DNA of 64,000 nucleotides from Microvelia longipes. Taxonomy: Eukaryota; Arthropoda; Insecta; Hemiptera; Veliidae. Both the position numbers and the translations under genes were made by a program. The stretch is from the NCBI GenBank assembly GCA_018340805.1, contig JACMZG010001870.1, forward strand, positions 45,077,894 through 45,141,893. Direction: 5' to 3'. A model generated the notes under the pieces. It searched no databases. It was not told the origin of the DNA and worked only from the letters and a program-made list of their open reading frames with translations. Shown one piece after another: positions 11,540-24,751 of the stretch; the first letter of the stretch is position 1; each line of letters starts with the position of its first letter.

Positions 11540-12860
11540 GTGTATTAAAACGCAAAATTTTCTTCAGTTTTATTATTTAAATTGTTTATGGTCTCTATGA
11601 TAATATTCAAAACACAGTGTTTCTAGAAATACATGAATGACTTGGTTCTCACTATCACAAATTTGTTCTACTTTTCTCTCCAACATAACTTGAATCAATA
11701 TCTCTCTCGTCTCAAGTCTTCATTTCTAGACTCAGACACTAATAGGGTTTATTACTTAGAAATTACATTAGATGTCTTTTAACTCAATTCAATAATTGTA
11801 AGAATAAATTCCATTGTTCTACTTAGTTTTCTCTCGAACCTAACTTGAAACAATATCTCTCTCGTCTCAAGTCTTCATCAGAAATTACATTAGATTTCAA
11901 TTCAATAATTGTAAGAATAAATTCCTGGACGTAAAAAATTCTTTAACAAGTAGACACCTACTATTATGACAATGATTTACAGCTTTGTAAGTACGCATTT
12001 ACTAAATTTTCTCTTTATTATTCCTCCTTACTTATACGTTTATATCGCAGGTATATAAGAAAAGATTTGTGTTTGCAAAAAAATGCAAAGCCGGGATTTC
12101 ACTGGACCTCTACTTGATCGGAGGGATTAAAACTTTTCTCATCTACGCAGGGAACTTAATAGAAAACTTGAAACTTCCTAGTGAACAGTGTCTCTTCCAT
12201 AATAGTCCAAGAGCCAGACGCAAAAAACGTGACCGTCTAGCCCCAAAGGTTTAACCCTCTAGATCGACTTATTCTGGCTCCCTGATAATGAATCAGGGGG
12301 TCTGCCGTTTCAGATAAGGGAATTTTAGCCCCGGGCCACTTCAAAGTCCGAAAAATGGCCCCAAATTCAGTTTTCGCCCAATAACGGTGTTCCTATTGGT
12401 TTTATCCAAAAAGTTAAAGGGTTGTTTTTTAAAGTTTATTAAATTTGTGATAAATCCATTTTTTATCAATCAAAATCGGTCCAGTAAAACCGGAGATACA
12501 AATGTTAAAAAAGTGTATTTTTCTAAAGTTCAAGTTTTTACCTATCTTTCAGCTATGTCGGTCATTAAGTCATCAAATATTTAGAGGTGTGCTAACTTCT
12601 TTCTCTAGAACAACTCTATATTACCTGTAGTTTAATAGAATATGCATGATTTTTAAGTCTGCCTAATTCTTAAACATGTTAGTATGGAAAAACATGACAT
12701 TTTTAGGTTTTTTGTGCGTTTTTGGACAAAATGTATGCTTTTTAGATGTTTTTTTTTTCTGTAATCTTTTAACATTTGTAAGACAATGCAAGACTATAAG
12801 ACAATAAGACATAAAAGATTTAACTTCATCACCAACGTTTTCTCAACGAAATGACTTAGA
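11540..12860. other. No certain gene
   Basis: A near-duplicate pair (CTCTCGTCTCAAGTCTTCAT at 11705 and 11859) is followed by a GC-richer stretch at 12070-12430. Part of the latter (AATTCAGTTTTCGCCC to AAAAGTTAAAGGGTT) recurs at 44075-44135, so it is repeat-derived. The 61-codon frame there is unconvincing. Confidence 0.5.
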
Positions 12861-12866
12861 TCTAAT

Positions 12867-12909
12867 ATATATATATATATATATACCCGCGGATTCCTTT
12901 ACAAGCTTG

Positions 12910-12998
<89 letters not shown>

Positions 12999-13003
12999 AT
13001 ATA
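12867..13003. repeat. (TA)n microsatellite
   Basis: TA repeats interrupted once by CCCGCGGATTCCTTTACAAG. Confidence 0.95.
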
Positions 13004-13009
13004 ATCAAC

Positions 13010-14145
13010 TCTATTGCATCCATTATTTAGTTATGCGGTCGGTTATAATTACAAACCTTTTATAAACTTCGAAAGCTCAAGTATTTTAAATCCTTAAGAC
13101 ACAATAAATAAAACGTAAACTATACGAAGTTAATTTCTTAAGAAAGAAAATTATTTACGGTAATTCATTAAATGAATAGTCCTTCTAACTAGGCGCACTT
13201 CTCTCTTTGATAAAAAGTGAAATTTTTTATAGCGTATCTTTATAATAGAGTCTATTTATCAACCTATTAAGATTAAGAGTAGATCAGATCACGTTTTAAA
13301 AGGAACTTTATAAATTTATGATGCACTTAACCCAACGAGAGTACCTGTTATAGAAGTAAAACACAGTAACACATTAATTAATGAGGTATGCGATTAATGT
13401 CAGTACAAAGGGCCTTAATCTGTCTCTTGACTGCATCTGGGGGCCGTTTCCTGCGGCCCTATAGTTGTCACCCTGTATGATGTTGTCATTTGACTAATCT
13501 ATTAAAATGACATACTGCCACAATACTAGCGAATTTTCGCTTATTAGAAAATTGTATCAGTTTTCAAAAACGTTCTTTTCATGTTTTGCACATGACCTAC
13601 AGGGAACCACTCGCATGAAAACTGTATGTTGTACTATTTTCCAATATTTTGAAAAAGACTATGCTATTCCCTTTATAATTAAAGGTATGTTTTCAGAAAA
13701 ATTTGGTTTGAAGTCGTACAAAATAAGGCACATTTTTTAGGCCTGGCTCTTGGACTATAGTAATACCTTAAAACATAGTTTGTCGTAGACAAAAGAGACT
13801 GTTCTTAAAGATGCGAAGATGCGTCCTTGCCAGGGTTCCAGTTGAGTGCTCTGACTCTCGATTATATTTCTCTGTTGTACTCTATTTTCTATTTTTATTC
13901 ATTTCTTATTGCCTCTTTGTTGGCTATCATCGTATTATATACATATTACATATCAAGAAGAATATATATAATTTTATCTCTTATTGAAGTGTCATTACTC
14001 TAAAGTTTAAGGCTAACTTAAAACCATCAAATGTTTGTTTTACCTGATTGGTTTGGTAATATTCATTCATATTTACGAAAAGCAACAAGTAATGAGACGG
14101 ATGTAAGCTTCCTGAAAACTTTCGTTAAACTTAAACTATTCTTAA
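13010..14145. other. No gene seen
   Basis: AT-rich. A lone end of the TA-target foldback family (GGCTCTTGGACTATAG) lies at 13743. The 77-codon frame at 13507 has no recognisable product. Confidence 0.5.
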
Positions 14146-14149
14146 TTTA

Positions 14150-15012
14150 TACCGTAGGTTTATAGGAAAAGTATTTATTGTGTTTTGCAAAACAAAATTG
14201 GAAACTGGGATGTCACTGGAATTTTCCGTTTCAGGTGGTTTTAGGCCTCCTGAGTGGTTTTCAAAAAGTTGTGTGTGTGTGTCTGTTATTATCGTAGCTC
14301 CTAGTGTATTTAAGCTACAGAGTTAAAACTTTGTACGAAAATCAATCTACTGCTGTAATTGTGCTATTCGGAAAATATTTATTATGACGCCATTACTCTG
14401 ATTTTTCTGATAATGATCTGATATTTTGACTCAGCAAAATATCATCTAACTCAGAAAAATGACGCGATCGGATTAAGATTTGGCAAGCATGCATGAGACT
14501 AACATTTATGCCATGTTTCATCTGATTACTAGCTTTAGTTCAATTTTTATCAAATGACTTGCAGACGTTTTTTAAAAAAATTGGAAAGCAATCCAATTAA
14601 GGTGAAACTTAGTACTACTATAAACCTTTACGTAATAATATTTACTATTAATTTATTACTAATTTACTAATTTATTACTAATTATTTATTTATTACTATT
14701 ATTTATTACTAATAATTTATTATTTAATTTTAATAATATTATTTAATAAGTACACTAAGTTCCGTTTCAATACGATAAGTAAATCCGTGATTTTGTTGGA
14801 TCGTACAAGTTAAGCTACATTGAGCGTGGTCAGTGGTATGTATGGCCGCTGAGAATGAAACGGTTGCATTTACTATCAGAGGACGAGTGAAGCAGTACTC
14901 ATTTGTACTGCAGTACAAATGAGTTTATACTGCTAGGATAAACTCATGAATGAGCGTAGCGAATCCGATGTGATGAAAAAAAGTTTGGGGGTACCTCGTA
15001 CCCGATTTTTGA
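14150..15012 (+). repeat. Dispersed 0.9-kb repeat family E, near full length
   Basis: It begins with ACCGTAGGTTTATAGGAAAA and TGTCACTGGA, passes through a TGTGTGTGTGTCTG stretch and a GATGAAACTTGGCA-type region, and ends with GAGCGTAGCGAATCCGATGT and GGGGTACCTCGTACCCGATT. The order is the same in the other copies. No ORF and no clear terminal repeats were found; it could be a SINE-like or decayed transposon unit. Confidence 0.6.
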
Positions 15013-15056
15013 TTATTCACAACACGTAGAACTCAGTAAGACTAGTTCGTCGATAA

Positions 15057-15127
15057 AATAAAACGGACGGTTCGCCTATAGGTATACCCCAGGGATCTAA
15101 TTTTGGACCAATTTTATTTAGTATAGC
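15057..15127 (+). pseudogene. Short RT motif-B fragment split by a MITE
   Basis: The frame reads NKTDGSPIGIPQGSNFGPIL then FSI, the motif-B region of a LINE reverse transcriptase. It is cut by the MITE at 15128-15669, and AFN plus a stop resumes after the duplicated AGTATAGC. No other part of the LINE is recognisable. Confidence 0.6.
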
Positions 15128-15669
15128 CTTAGAATAATACTATATATAGAAGGAGCACTACTGATAACACAAAAGGCGGTTCACTGGTGGTCTTAAGTAA
15201 TGCTGCCACCCTAACAATATACAATTTTCTTATAAAAAAGTTGGCAATACTTTCGGTTGCTGAATTATTATGTTATATTATTAATTAATTATTGATTATT
15301 CATAAAATACTAATATAAATATCGGTGCATTACAACATTTTAAGCATTTTAAATTGTAGTTTAATGTTTTTATTTAAAATTATATTAAAAGTAGTCCTCG
15401 TCAACTAAATGTAGATTCTTGTATTCCCTATCCTTTTGCTATCTAAGACCAGTTTTTATTAAATACTCAGCAGGTGTTTTAAAGTTATTTTATTTTTTTT
15501 TTTACGATCTTTCTTCATTTCTGGATATTTATGACACATTTAAAAATAATGTTTTGTTGTTAAGGTGGTACCCCTACTTATGACCTCCAGCCAACCGGCT
15601 TTTTGTGTTATCAGTAGAATTACATTGTGTTTACGGCCATATGCTCCTTCTGTATAATATTATTTTAAG
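15128..15669 (+). mobile_element. Long-TIR MITE, family A, copy 2
   Basis: Termini and internal sequence are as in copy 1 and in the same orientation. The perfect 8-bp duplication AGTATAGC lies at 15120-15127 and 15670-15677. It interrupts an older LINE RT fragment, which dates it as the younger insertion. Confidence 0.87.
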
Positions 15670-15689
15670 AGTATAGCCTTCAATTAGTA

Positions 15690-16680
15690 TAACGTTCACA
15701 CACACTTCTAGATCCGCGGATCGTATAGAATACGATCTCTCAATACGGTAATATTAGCTGTATGAATCATGCGGAGGGGATCCGCATACGCTAGAATTAG
15801 GGAGATGGAATCCAAATGGATCCCCCGGTACGCTGTATGTACCTTTTAGAGACGATCGTATTTAACGGATAATCTTCTTGTCGAACTTTTTATTTCACTT
15901 CTATATTACCTTTTTTTGATCAAATAACTTTTGGAATATTATTTTTTTTTAAGTGTAACTTTTATTATTGAGCAAAGAAATCACAATTTAATTAAATATA
16001 TTTTTTGTTTTAAACTTCCTTATAACCAAAAGTGAACCTTCACTATAAAAGACGCCATGTTTTGGTTGGATCAGTAATCACACTTGATCGACTAAACAAA
16101 TACGCTGTAAGAACCGTGAAGTTAGTTGACTGTATTTCATACCTATGCAATACAGATCGCCTGTTAAATACGCTGTGTGTACGTTGTAAATGACGTGTAA
16201 AAGACTGAAAGAAGGTAGCAGGCTGTAATAAAAAAATGATATTATTCTGTCATGATACTGACCTGTGTTGGATGAAACCTAAAAAGTTAAAAAAATTAAA
16301 AATAATTTAAAACAATAGAAACATACATCGAAGCTGAAACGTCACCTATTGTTAAACAAATCTTAGTGTAGTTTTTTTTGCTAATACACTGCTTCTCATT
16401 CCTTTTAGAAGACCGCGAAGAAAAATCCAAATATCGAATATTTCAATGCTTGATAACAAATTCTTAAAAAAACTTTCTCCTTACTTTGAGAAAAGTGCCA
16501 AAACCTCTCTAAAAAATCACCATGTTATAACATCAGTAATACGTGTCTCGTAAATTAAAATAGAATATCCAAGTTTAAAGTGGAATAGAAAATTTGCCGA
16601 CGACTATTGTTTAGTCAAATACTAACCTATACAGGTGTTAATTGTTCTTAGTTTTTATTTCATGTTTTATTGAGTCTGTT
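15690..16680. other. No gene seen; palindrome-rich start
   Basis: 15700-15860 has interlocking palindromes (GATCCGCGGATC, GAGGGGATCCGCATACG) in higher GC than the surroundings; the rest is AT-rich. Confidence 0.5.
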
Positions 16681-16689
16681 TGTAAGTAT

Positions 16690-17065
16690 AGTAATATATA
16701 TGTTTGTGTGTGTTTGTGTATATTCGAGTGTTTCTTTAATATTTGATGCTATATTGTGTATGTGTTAGTGTTCTTTAATATTTTATTGTGTTTATTCGAG
16801 TGTTTCTTAATATTGATGTTATATTGTTGTATATTCGAGTGTTTCTTTAATATTTGATGCTATATGTGTATATTCGAGTGTATTCTGATGCTATATTGTG
16901 TTATATTCGAGTGTTTGTAATATTTGATGCTATATTGTGTATATTCGGAGTTTTCTTTAATATTTTGATGCTATATTGTGTATATTCGAGTGTTCTTTAA
17001 TATTTGATGCTATTATTGTGTATATTCGAGTGTTTCTTTAATATTTGATGCTATATTGTGTATGT
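16690..17065 (+). repeat. Minisatellite, unit about 40 bp
   Basis: GTGTATATTCGAGTGTTTCT followed by TTAATATTTGATGCTATATT recurs about nine times, with variable truncation. Confidence 0.85.
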
Positions 17066-17504
17066 GTTAGTGTAAATATGTTTTCCAGTCAGTTAGTTTT
17101 AGTCTCCATGTCAAGAAGTGTGTATACTTTTTTTAAGTGTGTATACATGTTAAGTCAGTTACTTGTGTTTTTTAACTTAACTATATTTGTCATGTTTCCT
17201 TATGTTAAAATATACTCGATATTTGTCAGTGTTAGTCTATATGTGTAAGTATTATGTAAAGTACATACCCTACTCGTTCGTACGTTAACAAAGACTTACA
17301 ACTATACACGTATATATAACTAGAATAAATACATAGTTCCTTTGTAGACAATAGAATAAGTGTAATGAAGTTTAAATCATTTCTAAATAGTGTCATTATA
17401 CAAATGTTTGTATTTTATAGTAGCATTGTGATTTAGCAACCAAGGTAATACGATAATAAAATTTACAATTTTTATTTAGATTACTATATTTCTATATTTT
17501 ACGT

Positions 17505-17965
17505 AACATTTTAAACTACTATTTTTCTATCCTGCACATAAAATTTTAGACTACTATGTTTCTATCCTGCACATAAAATTTGAGACTACTATGTTTCTAG
17601 AGTGCCTGTATAATCCTCTATAAGTGCCTGATTATACAGGCACCAACTATGTTTCTATCCTGCACATAAAATTTTAGACTACTATGTTTCTATTTGCACA
17701 TAAAATTTGAAACTACTATGTTTCTAGAGTGCCTTTATAATCCTCTATAAGTGCCTGATTATACAGGCACTCTTATATGTTTCTATCCTGCACATAAAAT
17801 TTGAAACTACTATGTTTCTATCCTGCACATAAAATTTGAAACCTACTATGTTTCTAGAGTGCCTGTAGTAATCCTCTTATAAGTGCCTGATTATACAGGC
17901 ACCTACTATGTTTCTATCCTGCACATAAAATTTGAAACTACTATGTTTCTATTCCTGAATAATAT
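17505..17965 (+). repeat. Minisatellite with embedded hairpins
   Basis: CTACTATGTTTCTATCCTGC with ACATAAAATTTTAGA alternates three times with a 45-base insert, GTGCCTGTATAATC...GATTATACAGGCAC, which is a perfect inverted repeat of 14 bases in its best copy. Confidence 0.85.
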
Positions 17966-18089
17966 AACATTTTAGACTACTGTTTTATGTTCTGACGTAA
18001 CATTTTTAATTAATATATATCAATCCTGTACATAAAATTTTAGGACTACTATATTTTGTTTTTTAATTTGTATTTAAAACGTTCTATTA

Positions 18090-18517
18090 GACCAAGAGCC
18101 CAGGGGTGTTTGTTAATAAAAAGTGAATAATAATAAAATAATAATCAATAATAATAATAAATAATAAAAAGAACCAAGGATCTGCAATTCTGCCGACTCG
18201 TATCGGATGGGTGTCCCAGGCAGAACGCACTTTAGGGGTCAAAGGTTCTGCCTGGGATGGGTATTCCGATACGAGTCAGCAGAATTGCAGATCCTTGTTC
18301 AGGAAGGTATATACGAAAAATTGAGACGGTTCCAGCCATTACACTGTTTGTTAACTTGGGTGGTAAATTTGACCTGTAAAGTGCGTTCTGCCTGGGATGC
18401 CCATCCGATACGAGTCGGCAGAATTGCAGATCCTTGTTCAGGAAGGTATTTACGGAAAATTGAGACCGGTTCCAGCCATTACACTTTTTTATTAACAAAC
18501 ACCCCTGGGCTCTGGTC
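18090..18517. mobile_element. Second palindromic foldback, with an extra internal arm
   Basis: The same family as 2954-3234 with TA at both flanks. An additional copy of the inner arm (AATTGCAGATCCTTGTTCAG occurs at 18281 and 18421) makes three alternating arm segments instead of two, as if by unequal exchange. It is inserted in a scrap of family B (GTATTTAAAACGTTCTA). Confidence 0.75.
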
Positions 18518-18702
18518 TATATATATTAAGTTACTGTATTTGTTTTGTTTATTTGATATTTTTGATAATCGAATGTGGTCATGTTAATTTTACCGTTGCT
18601 TCAAAAATTAACCAAAAAGGCACCTCTAGTGTATACCTCGAAAGAGGTTAAACATGGGTAGAACCCCAAACACAAGATAATTATTATTTTGTTCATAACT
18701 AC

Positions 18703-18720
18703 AGTAATATATATATATAT

Positions 18721-18752
<32 letters not shown>

Positions 18753-18782
18753 ATATATATTATATGTATATATATATATATG

Positions 18783-18873
<91 letters not shown>

Positions 18874-18898
18874 TATATATGTATATATATATATATAT

Positions 18899-18981
<83 letters not shown>
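18703..18981. repeat. Long (TA)n microsatellite
   Basis: About 280 bases of TA with scattered G/C substitutions. It gives meaningless Tyr-Ile frames on both strands. Confidence 0.95.
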
Positions 18982-19420
18982 ATAAGGGAGCTGAAGCCCC
19001 TCCTAAGATGTTTACCTGCAATCGCCTATGACTGTAAATTACATTTTAGTTTAATAAATTTCCCCTCCATTTTTGTTATCCGAAAAACGCCATGAGTTAT
19101 CTGAACGACCTCATAAGCGTTATTTTATAATAACAATTTTCTAAAAGTTAAAATTAATTTAAAAAATTGAGATAATTTCGTCTAAGAGTTATTGTTGCGT
19201 GCAATACAAATGAGATGCGAGGAAAAAACTTGATTAATTTATAATTAATGATTTAGTAAGAAATATATATTGAAAGTGCATTATAGATTGGATATATTTA
19301 GTGTATTCTCTTTATTAATTGACAGATGATTTGTATTTAAGTTAATTAACAAACCACTAAGCGGGTATTAAATTACATACTCGATAATTTTTTAATTATT
19401 ACTCGTACCTCATTTATAGG

Positions 19421-19941
19421 CTTAGAATAATACTATATATAGAAGGAGCACAGGACCGTAAACACAATGTAATTCCACTGATAACACGAAAGCCGGTTGA
19501 CTGGTGCACCTAAGTAATGCTGCAAAAACATTATTTTAAATATGAGTCATAAATATCTATAAATGAAGAAAGATCGTAAAGAAACAAATATAATAACTTA
19601 GAACAATTTATAAAACCGTCTTAGATGGCAAAAGGATAGCGGAATACAAGAAATCTACATTTAGTTGACGAGGACTAGTTTTAATATAATTTTTATTAAT
19701 ACGTTAAACTACAATTTAAAATGCTTTAAATATTGTAATGCACCGATATTATATTAGAATTTTATGAATAATCAATCATTAATTAATAATAGAACATAAT
19801 AAATTTAGCAACCGAAATTATGCCAACTTTTTATAAGAAAATTGTATATTGTTGTAGGGTGGCAGCATTACTAAAAGTGGCCACAGTGAACCGGCTTTCG
19901 TGTTATTAGTAGTGCTCCTCTATATATAGTATTATTCTAAG
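19421..19941 (-). mobile_element. Long-TIR MITE, family A, copy 3 (inverted)
   Basis: The same family in opposite orientation: the arm with AGGACCGTAAACACAATGTA is now on the left. The duplication is TTTATAGG at 19413-19420 against TTTATAGC at 19942-19949, seven of eight identical, suggesting an older copy than copies 1, 2 and 4. Confidence 0.82.
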
Positions 19942-19949
19942 TTTATAGC

Positions 19950-20680
19950 GTAGATATAGGAAGAGTATTTGTGTTGCAAAAAAAATTTAACTTATAGGCC
20001 TTATTTAACTTAGGGACTTCAGTAATATTTCTCTATGCTCTCTAGATATATATCTATGTTTTTGTGTGAATATTTTAGTTAATAAACCTCCTAGGGGTTT
20101 GAACCCTTTGCCAAACACCGCGTGTGAACGAAGTAATTTAACGTCATCATACTTAATTTTAATTGAAGCTTGGAGATTCCACTTATCATTTTAACATTAA
20201 GATGCTCTTGAAATAAACTCTTGAATGGGCTCTTCAAAAGTAAACCTAATACGTAGATACTTAGGTCATCATCTAATTTCAAATGTATACTTATTTAAAT
20301 ATTCATTTTAGTTCTATAGTTAGACATATCTTTTAATTTTTTTTCGCTGGGGGTTTTGTTTAGATTATGTTGGTACCCTTGAAAATGATGGTTTATTTGT
20401 ATTTTTGTTTAAAACTAACGTATAAAGGAAGTTAAAACAAAACAGGTATTAAATAAATAATTCAAATAATCATATTTATTTATAGCTTATACAGATGCCT
20501 TTAAGTTTAAACTTTTCCTCACCTCCTACACCTCCTACCGTAGGTTTGTATTAAAAGTATTGCGTTCAACATAAAAACTATGAACTTTGGATTAAGAATT
20601 TATTTTGAGGTTGAGCGTAGCGAAGCCGAAAAGTACAGAGGTACCTTGTACTAGGTTTTTACTTTTTCATATAGTTTTAC
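19950..20680. other. No gene seen
   Basis: AT-rich with scraps of families B (TTAGGGACTTCAGTAATATT) and E (GAGCGTAGCGAAGCCGAAAA at 20612). Confidence 0.5.
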
Positions 20681-20684
20681 ACTA

Positions 20685-20965
20685 TTATAGTATAAATAAC
20701 ATAAAACAAATATAAAACAAAGATAAATACTAAAACATAAAAAATACTATTATAGTATAAATACAAAAAATACTAAACATAAAGAAATATAAACAAAGAT
20801 AATACTAAAACATAAAAAATACTATTAAGTATAATAACATAAAAAAATATAGTTAAAAACATAAATAAAAACATAAAAAATACTTTATAATAAATATACT
20901 AAAACATAAAACAAATATAAACAAACATAAATACTAAAACATAAAAAATACTATTATAGTATAAT
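20685..20965 (+). repeat. AT-rich minisatellite
   Basis: ACTAAAACATAAAAAATACT with ATTATAGTATAAATAC recurs at 20730, 20800, 20860 and 20935 with a period of about 65 bases. Confidence 0.75.
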
Positions 20966-21339
20966 CAGTATTGCTGTGTAAATAAATGTGGCAAAAACTA
21001 AAATAAGTGCTATCAAAATGCTATTTTTTGCTTTGATTCGCTTAATTTCGCTATTTTCGCACTTCTTAGCTATTCATGCCTCTTTTTGAAGACCAACAAA
21101 TAAGAAAAAAAAATATAAAAAAAATACATCGGTAAAGTATAAACTTTCTCCTGGTAAAAGTAAGCTTTCGAGAAAGATATACTTCGTTCACACGTTGGTT
21201 TGGCAGGGGGTTCGTGTTTAACCCCAACTGTTTACACGGTATTTTTAAACGTGTAAAATGAGTTTCTGCCTGGGGGGGGGCTAAACCCCCAGGAGGTTAA
21301 ACCCCGTATTAAACCCGTGTTTGAACAAAGTTATAAATT

Positions 21340-21885
21340 TTATAATTTGACAATATTAACCGTCATTGATGACTCGGCAAAAATTTCAAAATTTCATAAA
21401 ACGAGGAAAAATGTTCAATTTGAAATTTGGCCCCCATGAAGTTAGGTATATGTAAATGAAAAACATATTTGTTAAGTTTCGTTTTAATATCAGCATTAAT
21501 TCAATATTTATAGAATGACATGTATACGTTTTTAAAAAAACTAATTAAATAAAAAAAAATAATCTAATTGAGTTGAAATTTAGTACGAGTGTACCACTCT
21601 ATGTTAAAAAAGCATTTAATGTAAAAAATTAAGTTTCATTTAAAAAATGTAGTATATCTTCGTTTTGTTAGAAAATTAATGTTAAGAAGCGACAAGTAAG
21701 GTCAGCACTTAGATAGGTGACTGTTAGGGAAAAAACTAATGTTTTAACTATGTGTATAGACGATCAAAGCGAGTTTGAAGTCTTACTGCAATATAAATTA
21801 GCTGATAACTTTAATTTCTGTTTAGGACGAGCGTAGGCAATTCGATATTTGGAGGAAAAGTTTCCGAGGTACCCCGTACCTGATT
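21340..21885 (+). repeat. Repeat family E, right half
   Basis: ATGACTCGGCAAAAATTTCA through TTGAGTTGAAATTTAGTACG to GAGGTACCCCGTACCTGATT follows the order of the right half of family E. Confidence 0.55.
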
Positions 21886-22254
21886 TAATAATTTATTTGT
21901 TGCCATCAAATAACCTGAAACTAATATATTCAAATCTGATGTGAAAGAAGAGTGTCGAGATGACCTCTGAGTGCCGTCACGTTTCTATCTTCATGTGTGT
22001 TTATTATGTGAATTCATATTTCTTTCCTTTCATCAGATTAATATTTCTGAATAATTATTACTTTTTGTTACTTCTTAACAATATTTACACTACGTCTTTA
22101 AACGGTTTACAAATTTTTAAAGTTTGTGTCTGTAAGTTTGTCTGTTTCGAAAGATCTCCCATTTGGGGAAGGTTTTATGGGACAAATGCTATATATATAT
22201 ATATATACCCTCAGTCAGGCCTGATGGTAGAAAGAAGATTCTAGGGCCTACTGC

Positions 22255-22690
22255 CCTAATTTTAAGGCATAAAAGGTATATAGGAAAAGTATTGTGTTTG
22301 CAAAAAAATACGAAACCGGGATGTCACCGGAATAATCCGTTTCAGGTGTGTTTAAGGCCTCCTGAGTGGTTTTCACAAAGTTGTCTGTGTGTGTGTGTGA
22401 CTGTTATCATAGTAGCTCCCAGTGTTACTTATGCCATAGAGTTAAAACTTGGTTCAAAAATCAATCTATAGAGGTAGTTGTTCTATCCGAAATGAAATTA
22501 TGCATCATTGACCCGCAATAATGACTCACCAAATAAATTTTGAGAGAGTTGAAACTTTGAACAAAATCAGTAAGGAAGTTGTAGTTGTTCTATTCGGAAA
22601 ACATTTTATGACGTCATTAACCCGCAATATATAACTAAGCAAAAAATTTTGAAAAAATCATAAATCGTGGAAAAATGTTGCTTAATGAAT
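22255..22690 (+). repeat. Repeat family E, left half
   Basis: TATATAGGAAAAGTATTGTG, GGGATGTCACCGGAATAATC and CTCCTGAGTGGTTTTCACAA match 14160-14390 closely. It is followed directly by the CACAAGCTTACATAG minisatellite. Confidence 0.6.
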
Positions 22691-23310
22691 CACAAGCTCT
22701 CGTGGCTTAATCAATCAAAAAATACATAGCATAATCTTACATACATATATTCATTAAGCTATGCTTAATGAATCACAAGCTTACATAGTGTAATGCATTA
22801 CAAGCTTCCATGGTTTAATCAAATACAAGCTTCCATGGCTAAGTGAATCACAAGCTTACATAGCTTAATGAATCACAAGCTTCCATGGCTTAATTAATCA
22901 CAAGCTTACATAGCTTAATGAATCACAAGCTTCCATGGCTTAATTAATCACAAGCTTACATAGCTTAATGATCACAAGCTTCCATGGCTTAATGAATCAC
23001 AAGCTTACATAGTGTAATGCATTACAAGCTTCCATGGTTTAATAAAATTCAAGCTTCCATGGCTAAATGAATCACAAGCTTACATAGCTTAATGAATCAC
23101 AAGCTTCCATGGCTTAATTAATCACAAGCTTACATAGCTTAATAAATCACAAGCTTACATAGGTAATGCATTACAAGCTTCCGTGGTTTAAATAAAATAC
23201 AAGCTAAATAATCACAAGCTTAATTAGCTTAATGATAATCACAAGCGTACATAGCATCACTTGCTTCCACGACTTAATGAATCACAAGCTTACATAATTT
23301 AATAAATTAC
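22675..23310 (+). repeat. Minisatellite, unit about 25/50 bp
   Basis: GCTTAATGAATCACAAGCTT followed alternately by ACATA and CCATG makes a dimeric unit, about 24 monomers. It contains many HindIII sites (AAGCTT), so this locus would be unusual on restriction maps. Confidence 0.9.
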
Positions 23311-24751
23311 AAATTATTAGTATTTATTACTAATAGTTATAACATTGATTATTAATTATAAAAAAATAAATCTTGTTTTAGTCTTGTGGCAAAACGAAAA
23401 ATACCTGCTATTTGTTTCGTAAAAGCATTTTATTTCATTTAATTTTTAGAGAGATGGGCAAAGTCGGCATGAGTTGTCTTTTGAAGTTGAGATGGGTCAG
23501 ACCCACCACGCCCTCTATTGATTAAATAGATAACTCTGAGAAATATAATAAATAAAAATATAAAACCACAAGAAACATCTTGATGTTGAATGGATGTTTA
23601 GGTAAAAATGAAAAAAAAATATTTATAAATTAACCTGCCAGCCAGTAATGTAGGATCTACTGAGTATTTTACCTGGTTTGGAGGAGTTCGGAATTACTTG
23701 CGTTCACATGTACGAATCAATTTTTGCTCCAAGTTGCTGTTTTGTGTAGGATTACAAACAGGGCAAATTTTCCACTAAACAACCTACAAAAAAACAACAA
23801 TAATTATTTTAGCGCTCAAATATACAGTTTTATCTTTTATCTGAAGAGTGAACTCCATCTCATGTACCTAATTATATACAATAGGAATATTGGGAGCGAA
23901 GCAAGTCTCTTTTCATATGTTGATATATATATATATTTTTTTTTTTTTTTATGTTTCCTCTAGTAATCAACTACTAGAGGCCGCCGTTATTTTCAGCACG
24001 TTCCACAACTGTATTACATGCCTTTTAAAAACAAATATGTATAAATCTGGTTTTTTCTTCTTAATTTTTCTTCTTTTGGTTAAAAAAGTGTTGAATGTTT
24101 TCAATCGGATATTTTCATTCAAATTAAAATGTTGAGATTCATAAAGTGTCTTTTCCTTTTTTTAATGATTCCAATCTGATATTTTCGTTTAAAAATTAAA
24201 ATACAAATAAATGGAAACATAAAATTTCAATTTTCCAAATTTCGTATGTCTCTTCTTTTCTTTTAAACTGCAAATTTTATAATTTTTCTTAGGGATTTTG
24301 TTTCCTTAGATAGCTTCAAATCTATGCTTTCAATAAAACGTATGAATTGTTTTTATATCTTTTTGCCAAAGTTTAGTAGCGCGGTAGAGGCCAGCTATGG
24401 AATGGCCTAATGTCAAACGTGTTGGATGAGTGGTTGTCTTTCTCTATAGTAAGAAGCAATCATTGATAACATAAAATGAAGTTTATTTGCAGGATCGCAT
24501 TTGCAACTACTAGTATCTTTTATATTAAATCTTTTAGGTAATAATTAAATTTTCCATGTCCTGTCATAAACATAGTTAGTTGTGAGAATAGTCCCAAGGT
24601 CCAAATTTTAATCGATGATTAACTGTAGGGAAAAATAATTTTGTTATAGATCCATTGGAAGAATTCGTCCAAATGTTGTTCCATTTTTCTAAATTTAGTT
24701 TTTTTGCCGTCTGAAGTATGTGAGATTTCGAGTACAATTTGTAGCTTTCTG

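Noticed and set aside
12069..12254. 61-codon frame as a host exon
   Set aside because: The neighbouring sequence recurs at 44 kb and the start of the frame matches family E scraps; no splice partner was found.
18207..18587. 126-codon frame
   Set aside because: It runs through the arms of the palindromic foldback and is mirrored on the other strand.
18689..19031. Long Tyr/Ile frames on both strands (also at 6081, 11198, 27134, 46276 and 55937)
   Set aside because: They are translations of (TA)n microsatellites and carry no information.
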